Below are positions 29,853 to 40,527 of a DNA stretch of 64,000 nt, piece after piece. Where the stretch lies: NCBI GenBank assembly GCA_028751875.1, contig CM054134.1:75263738-75327737 (forward strand), given 5' to 3'. Made by a program: the position numbers and the translations under genes. The notes under the pieces are model-generated. The model worked only from the letters and a program-made list of their open reading frames with translations, had not been told where the DNA came from and ran no database searches. This DNA comes from Rapana venosa (lineage: Eukaryota; Mollusca; Gastropoda; Neogastropoda; Muricidae). The first letter of the stretch is position 1. Each line of letters begins with the position of its first letter.

Positions 29853-30201
29853 TACTTTTTCTTCTTTGTTTTACACTTACCTTGAAGACGTGGAGACTAG
29901 GACATTTACTTTAAATGATAAAAAACCACCAAAAAATCATTAATTTTACGTCTGATAAGTGGATACCTTTTTGTAAGGGCCTCTCTCTCCCTCCTCTCGC
30001 TCTTGCTCTCTCCTAACTTTGTTCCAGGCCCTTTTAGCTCTTTGTTGTGGTATCCTGGGGAGCAGTTTAGGTGAACTGAGATTTTTAGCTGCTTTGTTTG
30101 AATTCTTGATCTACTTTATTTAGTAATGATTTTGGAATACATACATACATACATACATACATACATACATACATACATACATACATACATACATACATAC
30201 A

Positions 30202-30234
<33 letters not shown>

Positions 30235-30236
30235 TA
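29853..30236 (+). repeat. Spacer R and (ACAT)n tract
   Basis: Short CT remnant at 29982-30012 and a long clean ACAT array at 30139-30231. No gene. Confidence 0.75.
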
Positions 30237-30465
30237 TAATAATAAGAAGAATGTATGGAATTTATATAGCGCTGAATCTTGTAAAGCAACAAATCAAAGC
30301 GCTCAGATGACTTTTTTTATATGTGTGTATGCGGGTTTTTTTAATTTTGTCTTCTTTTTCCCCCCGGCCACAATGGCTACTTTTCGAACGCGGAACAGGA
30401 TTTAACGTGTGCGCAAGATGTTTGCATGCGTTCGACCGGGGCCCTGGTTTATGTTCTCGAGGTGA
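30237..30465 (-). mobile_element. Truncated SINE-2 relative, minus
   Basis: Tail GGAATTTATATAGCGCTGAA on the plus strand, headless core at the far end, degraded from 30350. Confidence 0.65.
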
Positions 30466-30744
30466 ACTTTTGGGGTACACCCTTAGTGTTGCTAAAGTTT
30501 CCCCCAAGTTTTACAAGAAGTTATATTTCATTTTTTTGAACCCTTCCCATTTTCGCCCCCAAAGTGAATTTGGGGGCCTAGGCATGTATTTTTAAAAACC
30601 TTTTCAGAGTTCGGGGTTCGGGTTCAGAGTTAAATTTCTTCCTTTTCCCAAGGGACACCAGTGAGGCCTGTGTAGTATTGGTCAGGAAAAACTGCCCCCG
30701 GTTTCCCCGTCCTGTCCCCTTGATTGAACTTAAAGGTAAAAAAG
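30466..30744 (+). other. Spacer S, degraded
   Basis: No gene. AAAGTGAATTTGGGGGCC and CCGTCCTGTCCCC landmarks remain. Confidence 0.6.
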
Positions 30745-31145
30745 GTGGATCGGTTTGGTTAGAGGTAACGCCCCTGTTAAAAAGCGAAAAGTCCCGTCGG
30801 AAGTGTCGGTGGTTCGAATCCTTTTGGCCCCCAAAATTTCCCCCCCATCCATAACCCATGTGTGGTGGTCTGGGCTTTTGTTTTTGGAGGTCGAAAAAAC
30901 CGAGGTCCCGTGTGTTAACTAATTTTTAACGCAGTAAAAAAAACCCCGCAACAAGAAGTTGTCCGGGAAAAAATTTTTTCTAGAAAAAACCCTTGTGGGG
31001 GAAAAAAATCGTTGAGCGGAAAAAGAAAAAAAAGTGGGTGGCGTGCTTTGAACCACACGCTCCCCCCGGGAAAGAGGCAGCCCAAATTTCCGCGAAAAAT
31101 CTGCCGTGATTAAAGGGGTTTAAATAAATTAAATATAAATAACAA
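30745..31145 (+). mobile_element. SINE-1, degraded
   Basis: AAAGCGAAAAGTCCCGTCGG and GGTTCGAATCC (B box) are kept. The core is reduced to AACCGAGGTCCCGTGTGTT. Confidence 0.6.
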
Positions 31146-31682
31146 AACGTGGCTGCAGTGGTGCTTGGGGGAGGGGGTCGCGATGTCACTGAGGCAGCAA
31201 CAACATACTTCAAGAACAAAACAAAAAAAATTTTCGGAATGCCCTCCTTTCCCTTCGAAAAAAGCTCCTTTAACACTTTTAAACCGGGCCTCAAGACACA
31301 TTTTTTTAAATTTAGATTCTTCCCTTTTGGTCCACCCTAAATTTTTTGTCTTGCCCTCAACAGCCAAAACCCATCCCCCTGCCGGGAATGTAAAACGTTT
31401 GGTTTTGTGTGTTTTGTTGTGTGTGTGTTGTGTGGTGTGTGTGTGTGGTGTGTGTGTGTGTGTGTGTTTTTGTGTGTGTGTTGTGTGCGCGCGCGCGGTG
31501 TGGTGTGGTGTGTGTGTGTGTGTGTGTGTGTGCGGGGTGCGTGCGTGCGTGGTGGCGATGTGTTGATGTATGCTTTTGAATTTGTAAAAACTTTTAATTT
31601 TTACTGACTGATGTGATGGGGGATGAATGAAAAGGGGTTTTTATTTGTGTTTTGCAAAATTGGCGTATTGTAAATTCCATGT
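31146..31682 (+). mobile_element. CR1/L2-like LINE 3' end
   Basis: Fragments of the C-terminal frame, then a GT/GC tract at 31397-31560 and the tail TTGGCGTATTGTAAATTCC. Confidence 0.6.
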
Positions 31683-32364
31683 AGTGTATAGTAGTGTAGT
31701 AGTGTAGAGTTGTAGTATAGTAGTAGTAGTGTAGTAGGTAGTAGTTGTGTAGTAGTAGTTGTTTAGTAGTAGTAGTGTTGTAGTTGTTGTTGTTGTTTGT
31801 TGTTGTTTTGTTTTTTGTTTTTGTTAATGTTGTGTGTAGTAGTAGTAGTGTGAGTAGTTAAAATGTAGTAGTAGTGTTAGTTAGTGTAGTTAGTAGTAGT
31901 AGTGTGTAGTAGTGTGTAAGTAGGTTAGTTTTAGTTAGTAGTACTACTACTACTCTACTACTATAAAATAATAAAATAATGTAAAATAATTTAAAAATTT
32001 ATGATATTTTGATGATGATGATGTGATGATGATGATGTGATGATGAGTGTGATGATGATGAGGGTGTGTGATGATGATGAGGATGATGATGATGATGTGA
32101 TGGATGATGTGTTTATGATTATTAAATTTTTTTTAATAAAAATAATAATAGTAATAATAATAAAAATAATAAATTTTAAAATTAGTATTAGTATTATAAT
32201 ATTATTAATTATGAAATTTTTAGAGGCTTTTTCTTGCAATACAAATCGAGGTTGAAGATGATCACATGTCCCCTTACACCCGGAAAAGTAAGGTCAAATT
32301 GGGGGGCCCGCTTCCCCCTTTGGCCCGTCTGGGGGTTTTTGTTGCAGTGGGTTTGGTTTTAAAA
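31683..32364. repeat. (TAG)n/(ATG)n/(TAA)n tract and facing tail element
   Basis: TAG-rich 31683-31945, TAC 31940-31960, ATG 32010-32110, TAA 32140-32210. A degraded tail element on minus follows to 32364. Confidence 0.65.
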
Positions 32365-33745
32365 AAAAATTAAAAAAAACCCCCTATTCACCAGGTTTTG
32401 TACAGAAGAGTTCAAAGCCCCTTATGGGCTTTTGTGGAAAAGGCTGAAAAAATTAACAATCGGGTTTTTTTGAAGAGCTGTTGTTTTTTTATAAAAATAC
32501 TATCCATCATTTTAAAAAAAAACAAAAAAAAAAAAAGTTTTTCCATCAAGCTTTTGAAGAAGAGGTTTTTTTAAAAATATCCCCTCGGGGTTTTTTAGAA
32601 AAAAAAAGTTAATACTTATAAGAAAAGTTTTTTTAAACACCCACACCACAACACAACCACACAACAACACCACATTCATCGGCTTTTGAAGAAAAAAAAC
32701 TTGTTGGTTTTGGGGTGTTTTTTAGAAAAAACCATCCATCGCAGTTTTGTAGAGATATTTTAAAAGCCTATCCATCTGTTTTTTGTCCCAAAATTGTTTT
32801 TTTTAAAACCCTTTCCCCCAAGCTTTGTAGAAGAGTTTTAAAAACCTATCCACCGACTTTTGTTTGAAGAGATTTTTAAATCCTATCACCGAATTTGTAG
32901 AAGAGATTTTTTAAAAAAACCCTTTCCCCGGTTTTGTAGAAGAGATTTTAAACCCTATCCCGGATTTTGTTGTGAGTTGGTTTTTTTAATCCCATCCTTA
33001 GGGTTTTTTGAAGAGATTTTTAAAATCCTTCCATCAGGGTTTTGTAGAAGGATTTTAAAATCCTATCTTGGGTTTTGTGAAAGAGATTTTAAAATCTATC
33101 CACAGGTTTTGTGAAGAGTTGTTTTTTTTAACCCATCCCCCGGTTTTTTAGAAGGATTTTTAATTTCCCTTCCCTCAGGGTTTTTTAGAAGAGGTTTTAA
33201 AATCCATCCATCGGGGTTTTTTTAGAAGAAAATTTTTAAAAACCCATCCACCCGGGTTTTTTAGAAGAGATTTTTAAAAACCCACCCCTCAGGTTTTGTA
33301 GACGAGTTTTTTAAACATATTACCTGGTCTGTAGAATAAATTTGGGGTTTCTTATTTAATTTCAACTTTTTTAGAAGTTTTTTTTAACTTATCATAGACT
33401 TTTCTAGAAAAGTTCAAACCCCCCATCAAACTTTTGTAGAAAAAGGGGGGGTTTTTTTAAAACCCTCAGGGTTTTGTAGAAGGTTTGTTGTATTTTTTTT
33501 TAAACCCGCATGATTTAGTAGAGAGATTGTTGTAAAAACCCATCCATTAGCCTTTAGCAGAAGAATTGTTGGGTTTTCTTTATTACACGCATTCGTTAGG
33601 CTTTAGTAGAAGAATGTTGGATTTTCTTTACACCCATCCGTTAGGCTTTGCAGAAGAATTGTTGTTTTTTGCAAACCAATCACCAGTAGTCTTTTGTCAA
33701 TGAAGAGTAAAATAACCACTTCATCAAGGCTTTTTTAGAAGTGTT
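32365..33745 (+). repeat. 37-bp minisatellite
   Basis: Noisy but clearly periodic units with TTTTGTAGAAGAGATTTTAA. The CA site at 32637-32680 is empty of LINE sequence. Confidence 0.75.
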
Positions 33746-34292
33746 GCACTAATATGACCCCGGGGTATGGTGGATGACAGGAGAATGTCGAGCATACATA
33801 CAAGAAGTTCCTGTGCATAGTCTTGCTGATTGAGGTTGGTATGAAGATAGGTAAACACCAGACCCCATATGGAGGAGAAGATGACTCGCTGAGATTTTGT
33901 ATTTGTTTTTTCTTATTTTCCTAAACACTCAGACAAACAACTGCCATACTGTTGTCCTATCACACCAGCGAAAATGCATTGCGCTGCCTTGTAAATCAGG
34001 CCAGCACTTCGATTTGGGCGTGGTGTGTCTTCTCTTACAAAGGACCTGGTGGGATGGGTTTTAGTCTTTCTGAAAAAGAGGCAGGAGAATGGACTATGGG
34101 AAGGCAGAAACTAGACAAGAAGGAGGTGGCAGGGAAGAAAAGGGACAAGGCAGAAACAAAGAGGAGGGACAGAAAAGAGGGTAATTCCTAGCCCTCATTC
34201 CAGAGGTGGGGAGGAAGCTATTGATATTGCCAGGCCTCCGGATACCACAGAGGATCTGATATTCAGTTAGTTTTTGAGGATGGAAAAAATAT
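33746..34292 (+). other. Spacer P
   Basis: No gene. CACACCAGCGAAAATGCATT at 33961-33980, then the purine-rich stretch. Confidence 0.65.
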
Positions 34293-34366
34293 GTGGAAGA
34301 CGCCAGGGATCGATCACGGGGCCTTTCACATGCAAAGCGATAGCCTCTACACTGAGCTAAATCCCC
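34293..34366 (-). pseudogene. tRNA-Ala-like (TGC), pair A
   Basis: TGC loop intact. Insertions near the anticodon stem (GCGATAGCC) and a CTAAATCCCC 5' end. Confidence 0.6.
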
Positions 34367-34526
34367 ACTTGTAAGTTCATTCGGCAGAGTGATGATGAAG
34401 CCTGTCACTTTCTTCATTATGCTCAAGTTTACATACACCGCTTAAGTTGGTTATGTAAGGGGTTTATCAGATACCGTTTATCCAGGAAGTACGAGTGTTT
34501 CGTTCTGTTCAATAATCAGTACAGAT

Positions 34527-34600
34527 GGGGATGTAGCTCAGTGGTAGAGCGTTCGTTTGCATGTGAAAGGCCCCCGGGTGTTCGATCCCCTGGCATCTCA
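34527..34600 (+). pseudogene. tRNA-Ala-like (TGC), pair A
   Basis: The 5' half is perfect to GAGCGTTCG, then a C is lost before TTTGCAT. The T arm has extra bases (CCCCCGGGTGTTCG). Confidence 0.65.
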
Positions 34601-35845
34601 GTATTTTTTTTCCTTGCCATGAGACAGAACTAGGAGTTTTTTTCGAAACATTTTCAACTTCTTTTTCGTTTTTTTCCATTTTGATGATTTTTTTTTCACC
34701 ACGAGTGGAGTGCCGTTGTAGCGTGGTCTATTGGACACCAACTGACCACCAGTCTCCAGTCTGTCCCATGTCCCACCTTATTATTTAATTTTAACCACTT
34801 AAGTCACGTGGATTTCTCTGATGAAATTCGGGTGCTCTCCAGAGGAGAGCACGTCGACACTAGAGCAGCGCCACCTCCTTTTTGTGTGTTTTTTGTCTGC
34901 AATATAACTGTATTTGTTTTCCATATCAGAGTGGTTTTTTCTAAGATTTTGCCTCGGACAACTCTATTGTTGACCGTGGGTTCTTTCATGCGTTTCTGAT
35001 TAATTTTGTGTAATACACGGGAACCTCGGTTTATGTTCTCTCATCCAAAGGACTAGCGCCCCCGACCATCCATCATGGTCTAATGGATTGTGTGAAAATA
35101 GTTTCGGGCACAAACCTTTGACACCCATTTAGTGCTTCTTTCATTCCATATCCGGTTGTTTTCAGCCCACCACCACAATAATGCCATTTCAGGCTGTCCC
35201 TCCTTGGTTTCTTTCAACTTCATAATATTCACTTCAAAGTTCAGATCACTACCTCTAATCTTTTCAAATATCCAACACTGATCAATCCTAAGAATGTTTT
35301 ACATCAAAGACAAAGTACAAATACTTGCATAGACATTCTGTTTAACTTACTATTTCTATGTTACAAAAAAGTTCATTAAAAAAAAAATAAGGAACACATT
35401 AGAGTATTATTTTAATCTCATCAGCTTTGTAAGAGATGTTTACAAACCATGACCATTGGTATGGATGGACAGTGCTGTGCAGCATTCGGTAGGCTCTGTG
35501 CACTATCTTCAGGTGGTTTTGAATGAAAGACTGGGACAGTACAATATCCCCACCTTGAGAAGAAGAACAAGATACAGCTGAGATTTTCATACCACTCATT
35601 TAACGAAAAGTAATTTATTTCAGTTGATCAATGTGGATGACAAAATCAGATCGAACCCAGGGGCTTCCATGCAAAGACAGGGTCGGGTTCAGAAGACAGT
35701 AATTACAGAGTCCTGTCATGTCCAGCTCCTAAGCAAAAGAACAATTTATTACTGAATGAAGACTGGGACAGTACATCTCCAGGAGAAGAATAAACCACTG
35801 GGATTTTAAAACTCGCGATAAAAAGACCCAAACAAAAAAAAGTTG
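34601..35845 (+). other. Spacer Q with truncated SINE-1
   Basis: The insertion spans 34778-35110. The rest is spacer with no gene. Confidence 0.65.
34778..35110 (-). mobile_element. Truncated SINE-1, minus
   Basis: Collinear with 58514-58842, same insertion point after GTCCCACC. Confidence 0.7.
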
Positions 35846-35917
35846 TGGAGAATGCCGGGGACGAACCCGGGGCCTTTCACATGCAATGCGACACGCTTTA
35901 CCACTGAGCTACATCCC
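35846..35917 (-). pseudogene. tRNA-Ala-like (TGC), pair B
   Basis: Right length, but with several changes: GAATGCC in the acceptor, loss of a T in the B box, and GCATTGCATG with altered anticodon stem. Confidence 0.6.
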
Positions 35918-36094
35918 ACCTGTAGTATCAGATTAGGAGGTGGGTTCATAAGTCTGTCCACTGCCCCTTCCCTTCATTATGTTCAGTTTACATATAGTAG
36001 CAACCATAATACCTGGGCGATGAATCCACTCATTTTGGATTACCCGTTTATCAAACCTTAGGAGTAGTTTATCTTTTCGTCCAATATAACAGAT

Positions 36095-36167
36095 GGGGAT
36101 GTAGATCAGTGGTTAGAGCGTTCGCTTCGCATGTGAAAGGCCACGGGTTCGATTCCCCGGATCTCCA
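36095..36167 (+). pseudogene. tRNA-Ala-like (CGC), pair B
   Basis: One insertion in the D loop (GTGGTTAGAGC), A-box change TAGATCAG and GGATCTCCA at the end. T-rich sequence follows. Confidence 0.65.
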
Positions 36168-36544
36168 CTACTTTTTTCTTCTTTGTTTTTTACACTACAA
36201 TGTAAGACTTGAGACTAGGACATTTACTTTAAATTGATTAAAAAACCAACCAAATAGTCATTAATTTTACAGTCTGATAAATGGATACCTTTTTGTAAGG
36301 GCCTATCCCTCGCCTCTCGCTCTTGCTCTCTCCTAACTTTGTGCGCAGGCCTATTATCTATTGTATGGTATCCTGGGGAGCTGTTAGTGTGAACTGAGAT
36401 TTTTAGCTGTTTTGTTTGAATTCTTGATCTGCTTTTTTTTGTAATGACTTTGGGAATAATAAATAAAAACATAAGTACATACATACATAATACATACTTA
36501 CATACAAACATACTTACAGATATACATACATACATACATTCTCA
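36168..36544 (+). repeat. Spacer R and (TACA)n tract
   Basis: Weak CT remnant at 36300-36340 and interrupted TACA units at 36470-36538. No gene. Confidence 0.65.
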
Positions 36545-36785
36545 TATTATAATAATAAGAAGGTGTATGTAATTTATATAGCGCTTGAAATATTGTAAAG
36601 CATCAAATCAAGCGCTCAGATGACTTTTTTTTATATGTGGTATGCGAGTTTTTTTAATTTTGTCATCTGTTACCACGGCACACCAATGGCTACTCTTTCG
36701 AACAGCGGAACAGAATTTAACGTGTGCGCAAGATGTTCTGCATGCGTTCGCACACGGGGCCTCGGTTTATAGTCTCATCCGAAGG
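36545..36785 (-). mobile_element. Truncated SINE-2 relative, minus
   Basis: GTAATTTATATAGCGCTTGA tail to core CTCGGTTTATAGTCTCATCC. Confidence 0.7.
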
Positions 36786-37077
36786 TGAACAGTTTGGGGT
36801 ACATGCCATAGTGTCATGCTGAAGTCTTACCCAAGCTTTACAAGAAGTTATATTTCATTCTTTTGCATCCTTCCATTTTCGCCCCTCAAAGTGAATTGTG
36901 GCCTAAGGCCGATGTATATTTAAACCATTTCAGAGTTCAGGGTTCAGGGTTCAGAGTTCAGAGTTCTCTCCTATTCCAAGTGGACACCAGTGAGTGCCTG
37001 TGTAGTATTGGTCAGGACAACTGACCCACAGTCTCCAGTCCTGTCCCACCTTTGATTGACACCTTGGAGGTAACAAG
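36786..37077 (+). other. Spacer S, clean
   Basis: No gene. Near-identical reverse complement of 19124-19422. Confidence 0.75.
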
Positions 37078-37350
37078 GTGGATCGGTGGTCAAGAGGTAC
37101 CGCGCCTGTCTAGAAAGCGAAAAGTCCCAGTCGGAAGTGTGCGGTGATTCGAATCCCGATTGGACCCGAAACTTTCCCCCATCCATTATTTTATTTTATT
37201 TAATTTTATTTATTCTTTTATATCGAGGATAGTGGAATAAGCACTTATGTGCTTTTTATACATCCAGTCCCCGGGTTTTGTAAATTTTTTCATCCGTTCC
37301 CCCGGCACACAATGGCCTACATTAGACCATGAGTGGTGGTCTGGGCGCTA

Positions 37351-37381
<31 letters not shown>

Positions 37382-37632
37382 CGTGTGTTACACATAATTA
37401 TTTAACGCACGTAAAAGAACCCACGGCAACAAAAGAGTTATCCCTGGCGAAATTTTGTAGAAAAAAAAGCCACTCTGATAGGGAAACAAATACAGTTGCA
37501 GACAGGAAAAACACAAAAAAAAGGGTGGCGCTGCTCTTGTGACGACGCGCTCTCCTCGGGAAGAGCAGCCCGAATTTCACGTAGAGAAATCTGCCGTGAC
37601 TTAAAGTGGTATAAATAAATATAAATAAATAA
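37078..37632 (+). mobile_element. SINE-1 with nested insertion
   Basis: Clean head (37081-37168) and core (37355-37390). It shares the rare GGTACCGCGCCTG variant with the left-arm copy. Confidence 0.8.
37189..37319 (-). mobile_element. SINE-2 3' fragment nested in SINE-1
   Basis: Same fragment as at 18885, flanked by CATTA at 37184-37188 and 37320-37324. Confidence 0.8.
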
Positions 37633-37760
37633 CAAAACGTGGCTGCAGTGGATGACTTGGGGGAGGTAAAGGATCAGCGAGGGTAACTGACAAGGACAAC
37701 GAACAACTTCAAAAACTAAACATTCCTGGAATGGCTCTCCTCTCTCCCTTCGCCAAAAGC
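37633..37760 (+). mobile_element. CR1/L2-like LINE 3' end, first part
   Basis: ACGTGGCTGCAGTGGATGAC to CTTCGCCAAAAGC, then cut by SINE-2. Confidence 0.65.
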
Positions 37761-38098
37761 CGAGGACGGATAGCCTAGTGGTTAGAACATTGCGCTCGCT
37801 ATCTGACAACCGGGTTCGATTCCAGTTCAGGTTATTTTCCCCTGGAGTTAACCATCAGTGCCGACTCCAAACTCTCCCCAAAGCTACGGATGAGACTATA
37901 AACCGAGGTTCCGTTTGCGAACGCACGCAGAATTTTTGCGCCCATGTTTAAATCCTGTCCGCTTTTTCAGAGTAGGCTTGTGTCCAGGGGAAGCAGATGA
38001 CAAAATTTACAAAACCGCATACCCCATCGGGGAACCTTGAGGTAAAAAAAAGCACATAAGTGCTTTTTCCATTACCCTCGATATAAAAGAATTTGTTT
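37761..38098 (+). mobile_element. SINE-2
   Basis: Head 37769-37833 with A box TAGCCTAGTGGTTAG and B box GGTTCGATTCC, core at 37890, end CCTCGATATAAAAG. Confidence 0.75.
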
Positions 38099-38404
38099 CA
38101 AAGCTTCTTAGACGTTTTAATCTACCTCAAGACACATTTATTCAAACCTAAGATTCTCCTCTTGTTCCATATCATTTTTGTCCCTGCCCTCACAGCCAAA
38201 GCCCCATCACATGCCGGAGTGTACAACCTTATGTGTGTGCATGTGTGTGCGTTGTGTGTGCAGTGTGTGTGTAGTCTGTGAGTTGACGTAGTGTGTATAT
38301 ATTAGAATTTGTAAAAACTTTTCATTAGTAACTGGCTTGCATGTGAATAGTGAGTGGTGTTTGGTAAAGCTGTTTGTTTTTTTTTATTTAGCAAGATTAT
38401 GGCG
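38099..38404 (+). mobile_element. CR1/L2-like LINE 3' end, second part
   Basis: AAGCTTCTTAGACGTTTTAA onward. GT tract 38233-38282 and tail to the TAG tract. Confidence 0.65.
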
Positions 38405-38505
38405 TAAAATAAGTTGATGTAGTATAATAAGTAGTAGTATAGTAGTAATAAGTATTAGTTGTTGTTGTTTGTTGTTGTTGTTGTTGTTGTTGAATATTAT
38501 ACTAT

Positions 38506-38537
<32 letters not shown>

Positions 38538-38760
38538 ATAATAATAATAATAATAGTAATAATATATGGAATTTATAGAGCGCTTTATCTTGCAAATACA
38601 AATCAGAGCGCTTAGAAGAAGATGATCACCTCGTCCCTTAAAACCACGGGAATAGTGATGGTCAAGTTGCGCAGGCCCAGCTTCACTCTTTGGCCTGCCT
38701 GAGTTCTTTTGTCTGCAGCTGGCGAACTGGTTTAAAAAAAACAACAACTAAAATAAAATT
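38405..38760. repeat. (TAG)n-(TTG)n-(TAC)n hairpin tract and facing tail element
   Basis: TAG-rich 38405-38458, TTG 38459-38492, TAC then TAA to 38560: complementary TAG and TAC arms around a TTG loop. The tail element on minus (38576-38760) begins GGAATTTATAGAGCGCTTTA. Confidence 0.75.
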
Positions 38761-39047
38761 AATAAAACCCACTATTCACCAGGCTTTTTGTCACAGAAGA
38801 GTTCAACGCCCATCTATGAGGCTTTTGTGGAAGAGTTCTGAAAGAATCTAACAATCGGGCTTTTGTAGAAGAGTTGTTGTTTTGTTAATAATAATAACTA
38901 TCCATCATTTTAAAAAACAAACAAAAACAAAACGTATCCATCAAGCTTTTGAAAGAGTTTTTATAAAAAAAACTATCCATCAGGCTTTTGTAGAAAAAAA
39001 TGTTAATACATTCATAAGAACAGTTTTTTAAACACACACACACACAC

Positions 39048-39082
<35 letters not shown>
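38761..39082 (+). repeat. Minisatellite-like flank and CA tract
   Basis: TTTGTAGAAGAGTTGTTG units, then a CA microsatellite at 39034-39082, which is the LINE insertion site. Confidence 0.75.
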
Positions 39083-39087
<5 letters not shown>

Positions 39088-40412
39088 ATTTTTCTGCTGC
39101 AGATTACCTACTTAAAAAATTACAAAGTTTAGACAGTAAAGCCATAAAAATAGCACTTGGTGTTCCAGTCCATGCTAACATAAATAATACTTATAAAGAA
39201 GCACATTTACTCTCTCTTTCTGAACAAAGAAGATTGGCCGTATCAAAGTATGTGATTCGAAGTCTCTCTGTTCCAAATTCAGTAAAAGATGATTTTTTTT
39301 ATGAATCAAGACACTGACTATCCAAAACGAGCAAGCAATGTTTCATTTCTCCTGCCAATTAAAACTTATACAGATTCATTAATGAAAGACATTGGTATTG
39401 ACCTAACAACAATTCCAATTTTTCCGATGGTTCCTCAAATGCCTCCTTGGGAACATATATCGGCTAACTTTGACACTGACTACACGGATGTCAAAAAGAA
39501 TGAAGATCAAAATTTTCTCACCGTTGATGTAAAAAGTTCACACTGAAAGTAATTATTCTAATCATTTAAAAGTGTGTACTGATGGATCTGTTCTGGAATC
39601 AGGAAGAAATGGGGCAGCATTTGTGATTCCTGTTTTTAAAGTACAAAAATCATTTCATTTAGGAAAACATTTTTCTATTTTTACGTGTGAATTGTTTGCA
39701 ATCCTTATGGCCTTCAATTTTTTGTCAAATACTGCGCTTGACATTCACCACATTCTTTTTTGCGTTGACTCAAAGGCAGTATTGATGGCACTAAAGCACT
39801 GGCCTGGGAACATAAGGAAAGAAATTGTATTTGAGATTAAATTCTTGATACATTGTATTGCAAGCAGATGCATACAAATAACTTTTTGCTGGGTCCCTTC
39901 TCTCTGTGGAATCTATTGGAATGAGTTGGTTGATTCTTTAGCAAAACAAGGTGCCTCGGATTGCAACATTGAAACGTTTGGTTCCAATCTCGCATTGTCC
40001 TCGCATGAAATTAATGCTAAATTGATGAATTGTATACATTCTAAAATGAAGAAAACACACTTTGAAAACATTTCTTGCTCACGGAAAGTAGAAATTTTAA
40101 TATATAAAATGAGGCTAAATGCATGGAACACCAAATATTCTAAAAATATGACATGTTGCTGTTCCCAATCTCTTTCAATCCACCATTTATTGTTTGATTG
40201 CCCAATCCTAACTGACCTGTTTAAAAGGAGAGGAAGAATATTATAAAAAATAGTCCACTGTTCAAGAAGTTTTATATGACTCTCAGCAGTTCATAACATC
40301 AGTTGCTGAGGCTTAATATTTCCCCAGTAAGACGTCTACTGTAGATAGTTGTGAGAATATAAATATACATATAATTATTAGGGAGAGAGAGAGAGAGAGA
40401 GAGAGATGAGGG

Positions 40413-40449
<37 letters not shown>

Positions 40450-40527
40450 GAGAGAGAGAGAGATGTTGGTTTGAATGCGGGTGTGCCTTATCACCAAGTA
40501 GTGAATGGACATTAAACAAAACAAAAC
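39083..40527 (+). mobile_element. RNase H-bearing LINE, 5'-truncated
   Basis: Starts in the reverse-transcriptase thumb region, continues through RNase H and a zinc-knuckle-like tail, then a 3' UTR with a GA microsatellite (40381-40463) and an (AAACA)n tail at about 40513-40527. It sits inside the CA tract. The CA site resumes with ACACACATTCATCAGG, as in empty monomers. RNase H-bearing non-LTR elements belong to the Jockey/I-type lineages. I cannot name the clade. Confidence 0.8.
39100..40246 (+). pseudogene. Reverse transcriptase C-terminus plus RNase H, frameshifted
   Basis: The reading frame begins with KIALGVPVH..EAHLLSL, typical of sequence after the polymerase core. It breaks at about 39306 (extra A) and 39537 (extra T). 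RNase H spans about 39572-39960. Acidic catalytic residues are visible in YTDGS (here CTDGS), FTCEL and FCVDSK, and the late D in NELVD. The WVPTH histidine is replaced (WVPSL). A later C-rich stretch, TCCCSQSLSIHHLLFDCP, is a zinc-knuckle-like end common in these LINEs. Not functional. Confidence 0.75.

Larger units (their letters stand above)
28201..40527 (+). repeat. Right arm of palindrome; first copy of higher-order repeat
   Basis: Mirror of 16041-28043 and also collinear with 51674-64000 at +23.4 to +23.9 kb, including the nested SINE and RNase H LINE insertions. Confidence 0.85.

Noticed and set aside
31407..31607. Cys/Val-rich frames over GT tracts (also near 48586 and 54891)
   Set aside because: A direct product of GT/TGTG repeats; present only where the microsatellite is long.
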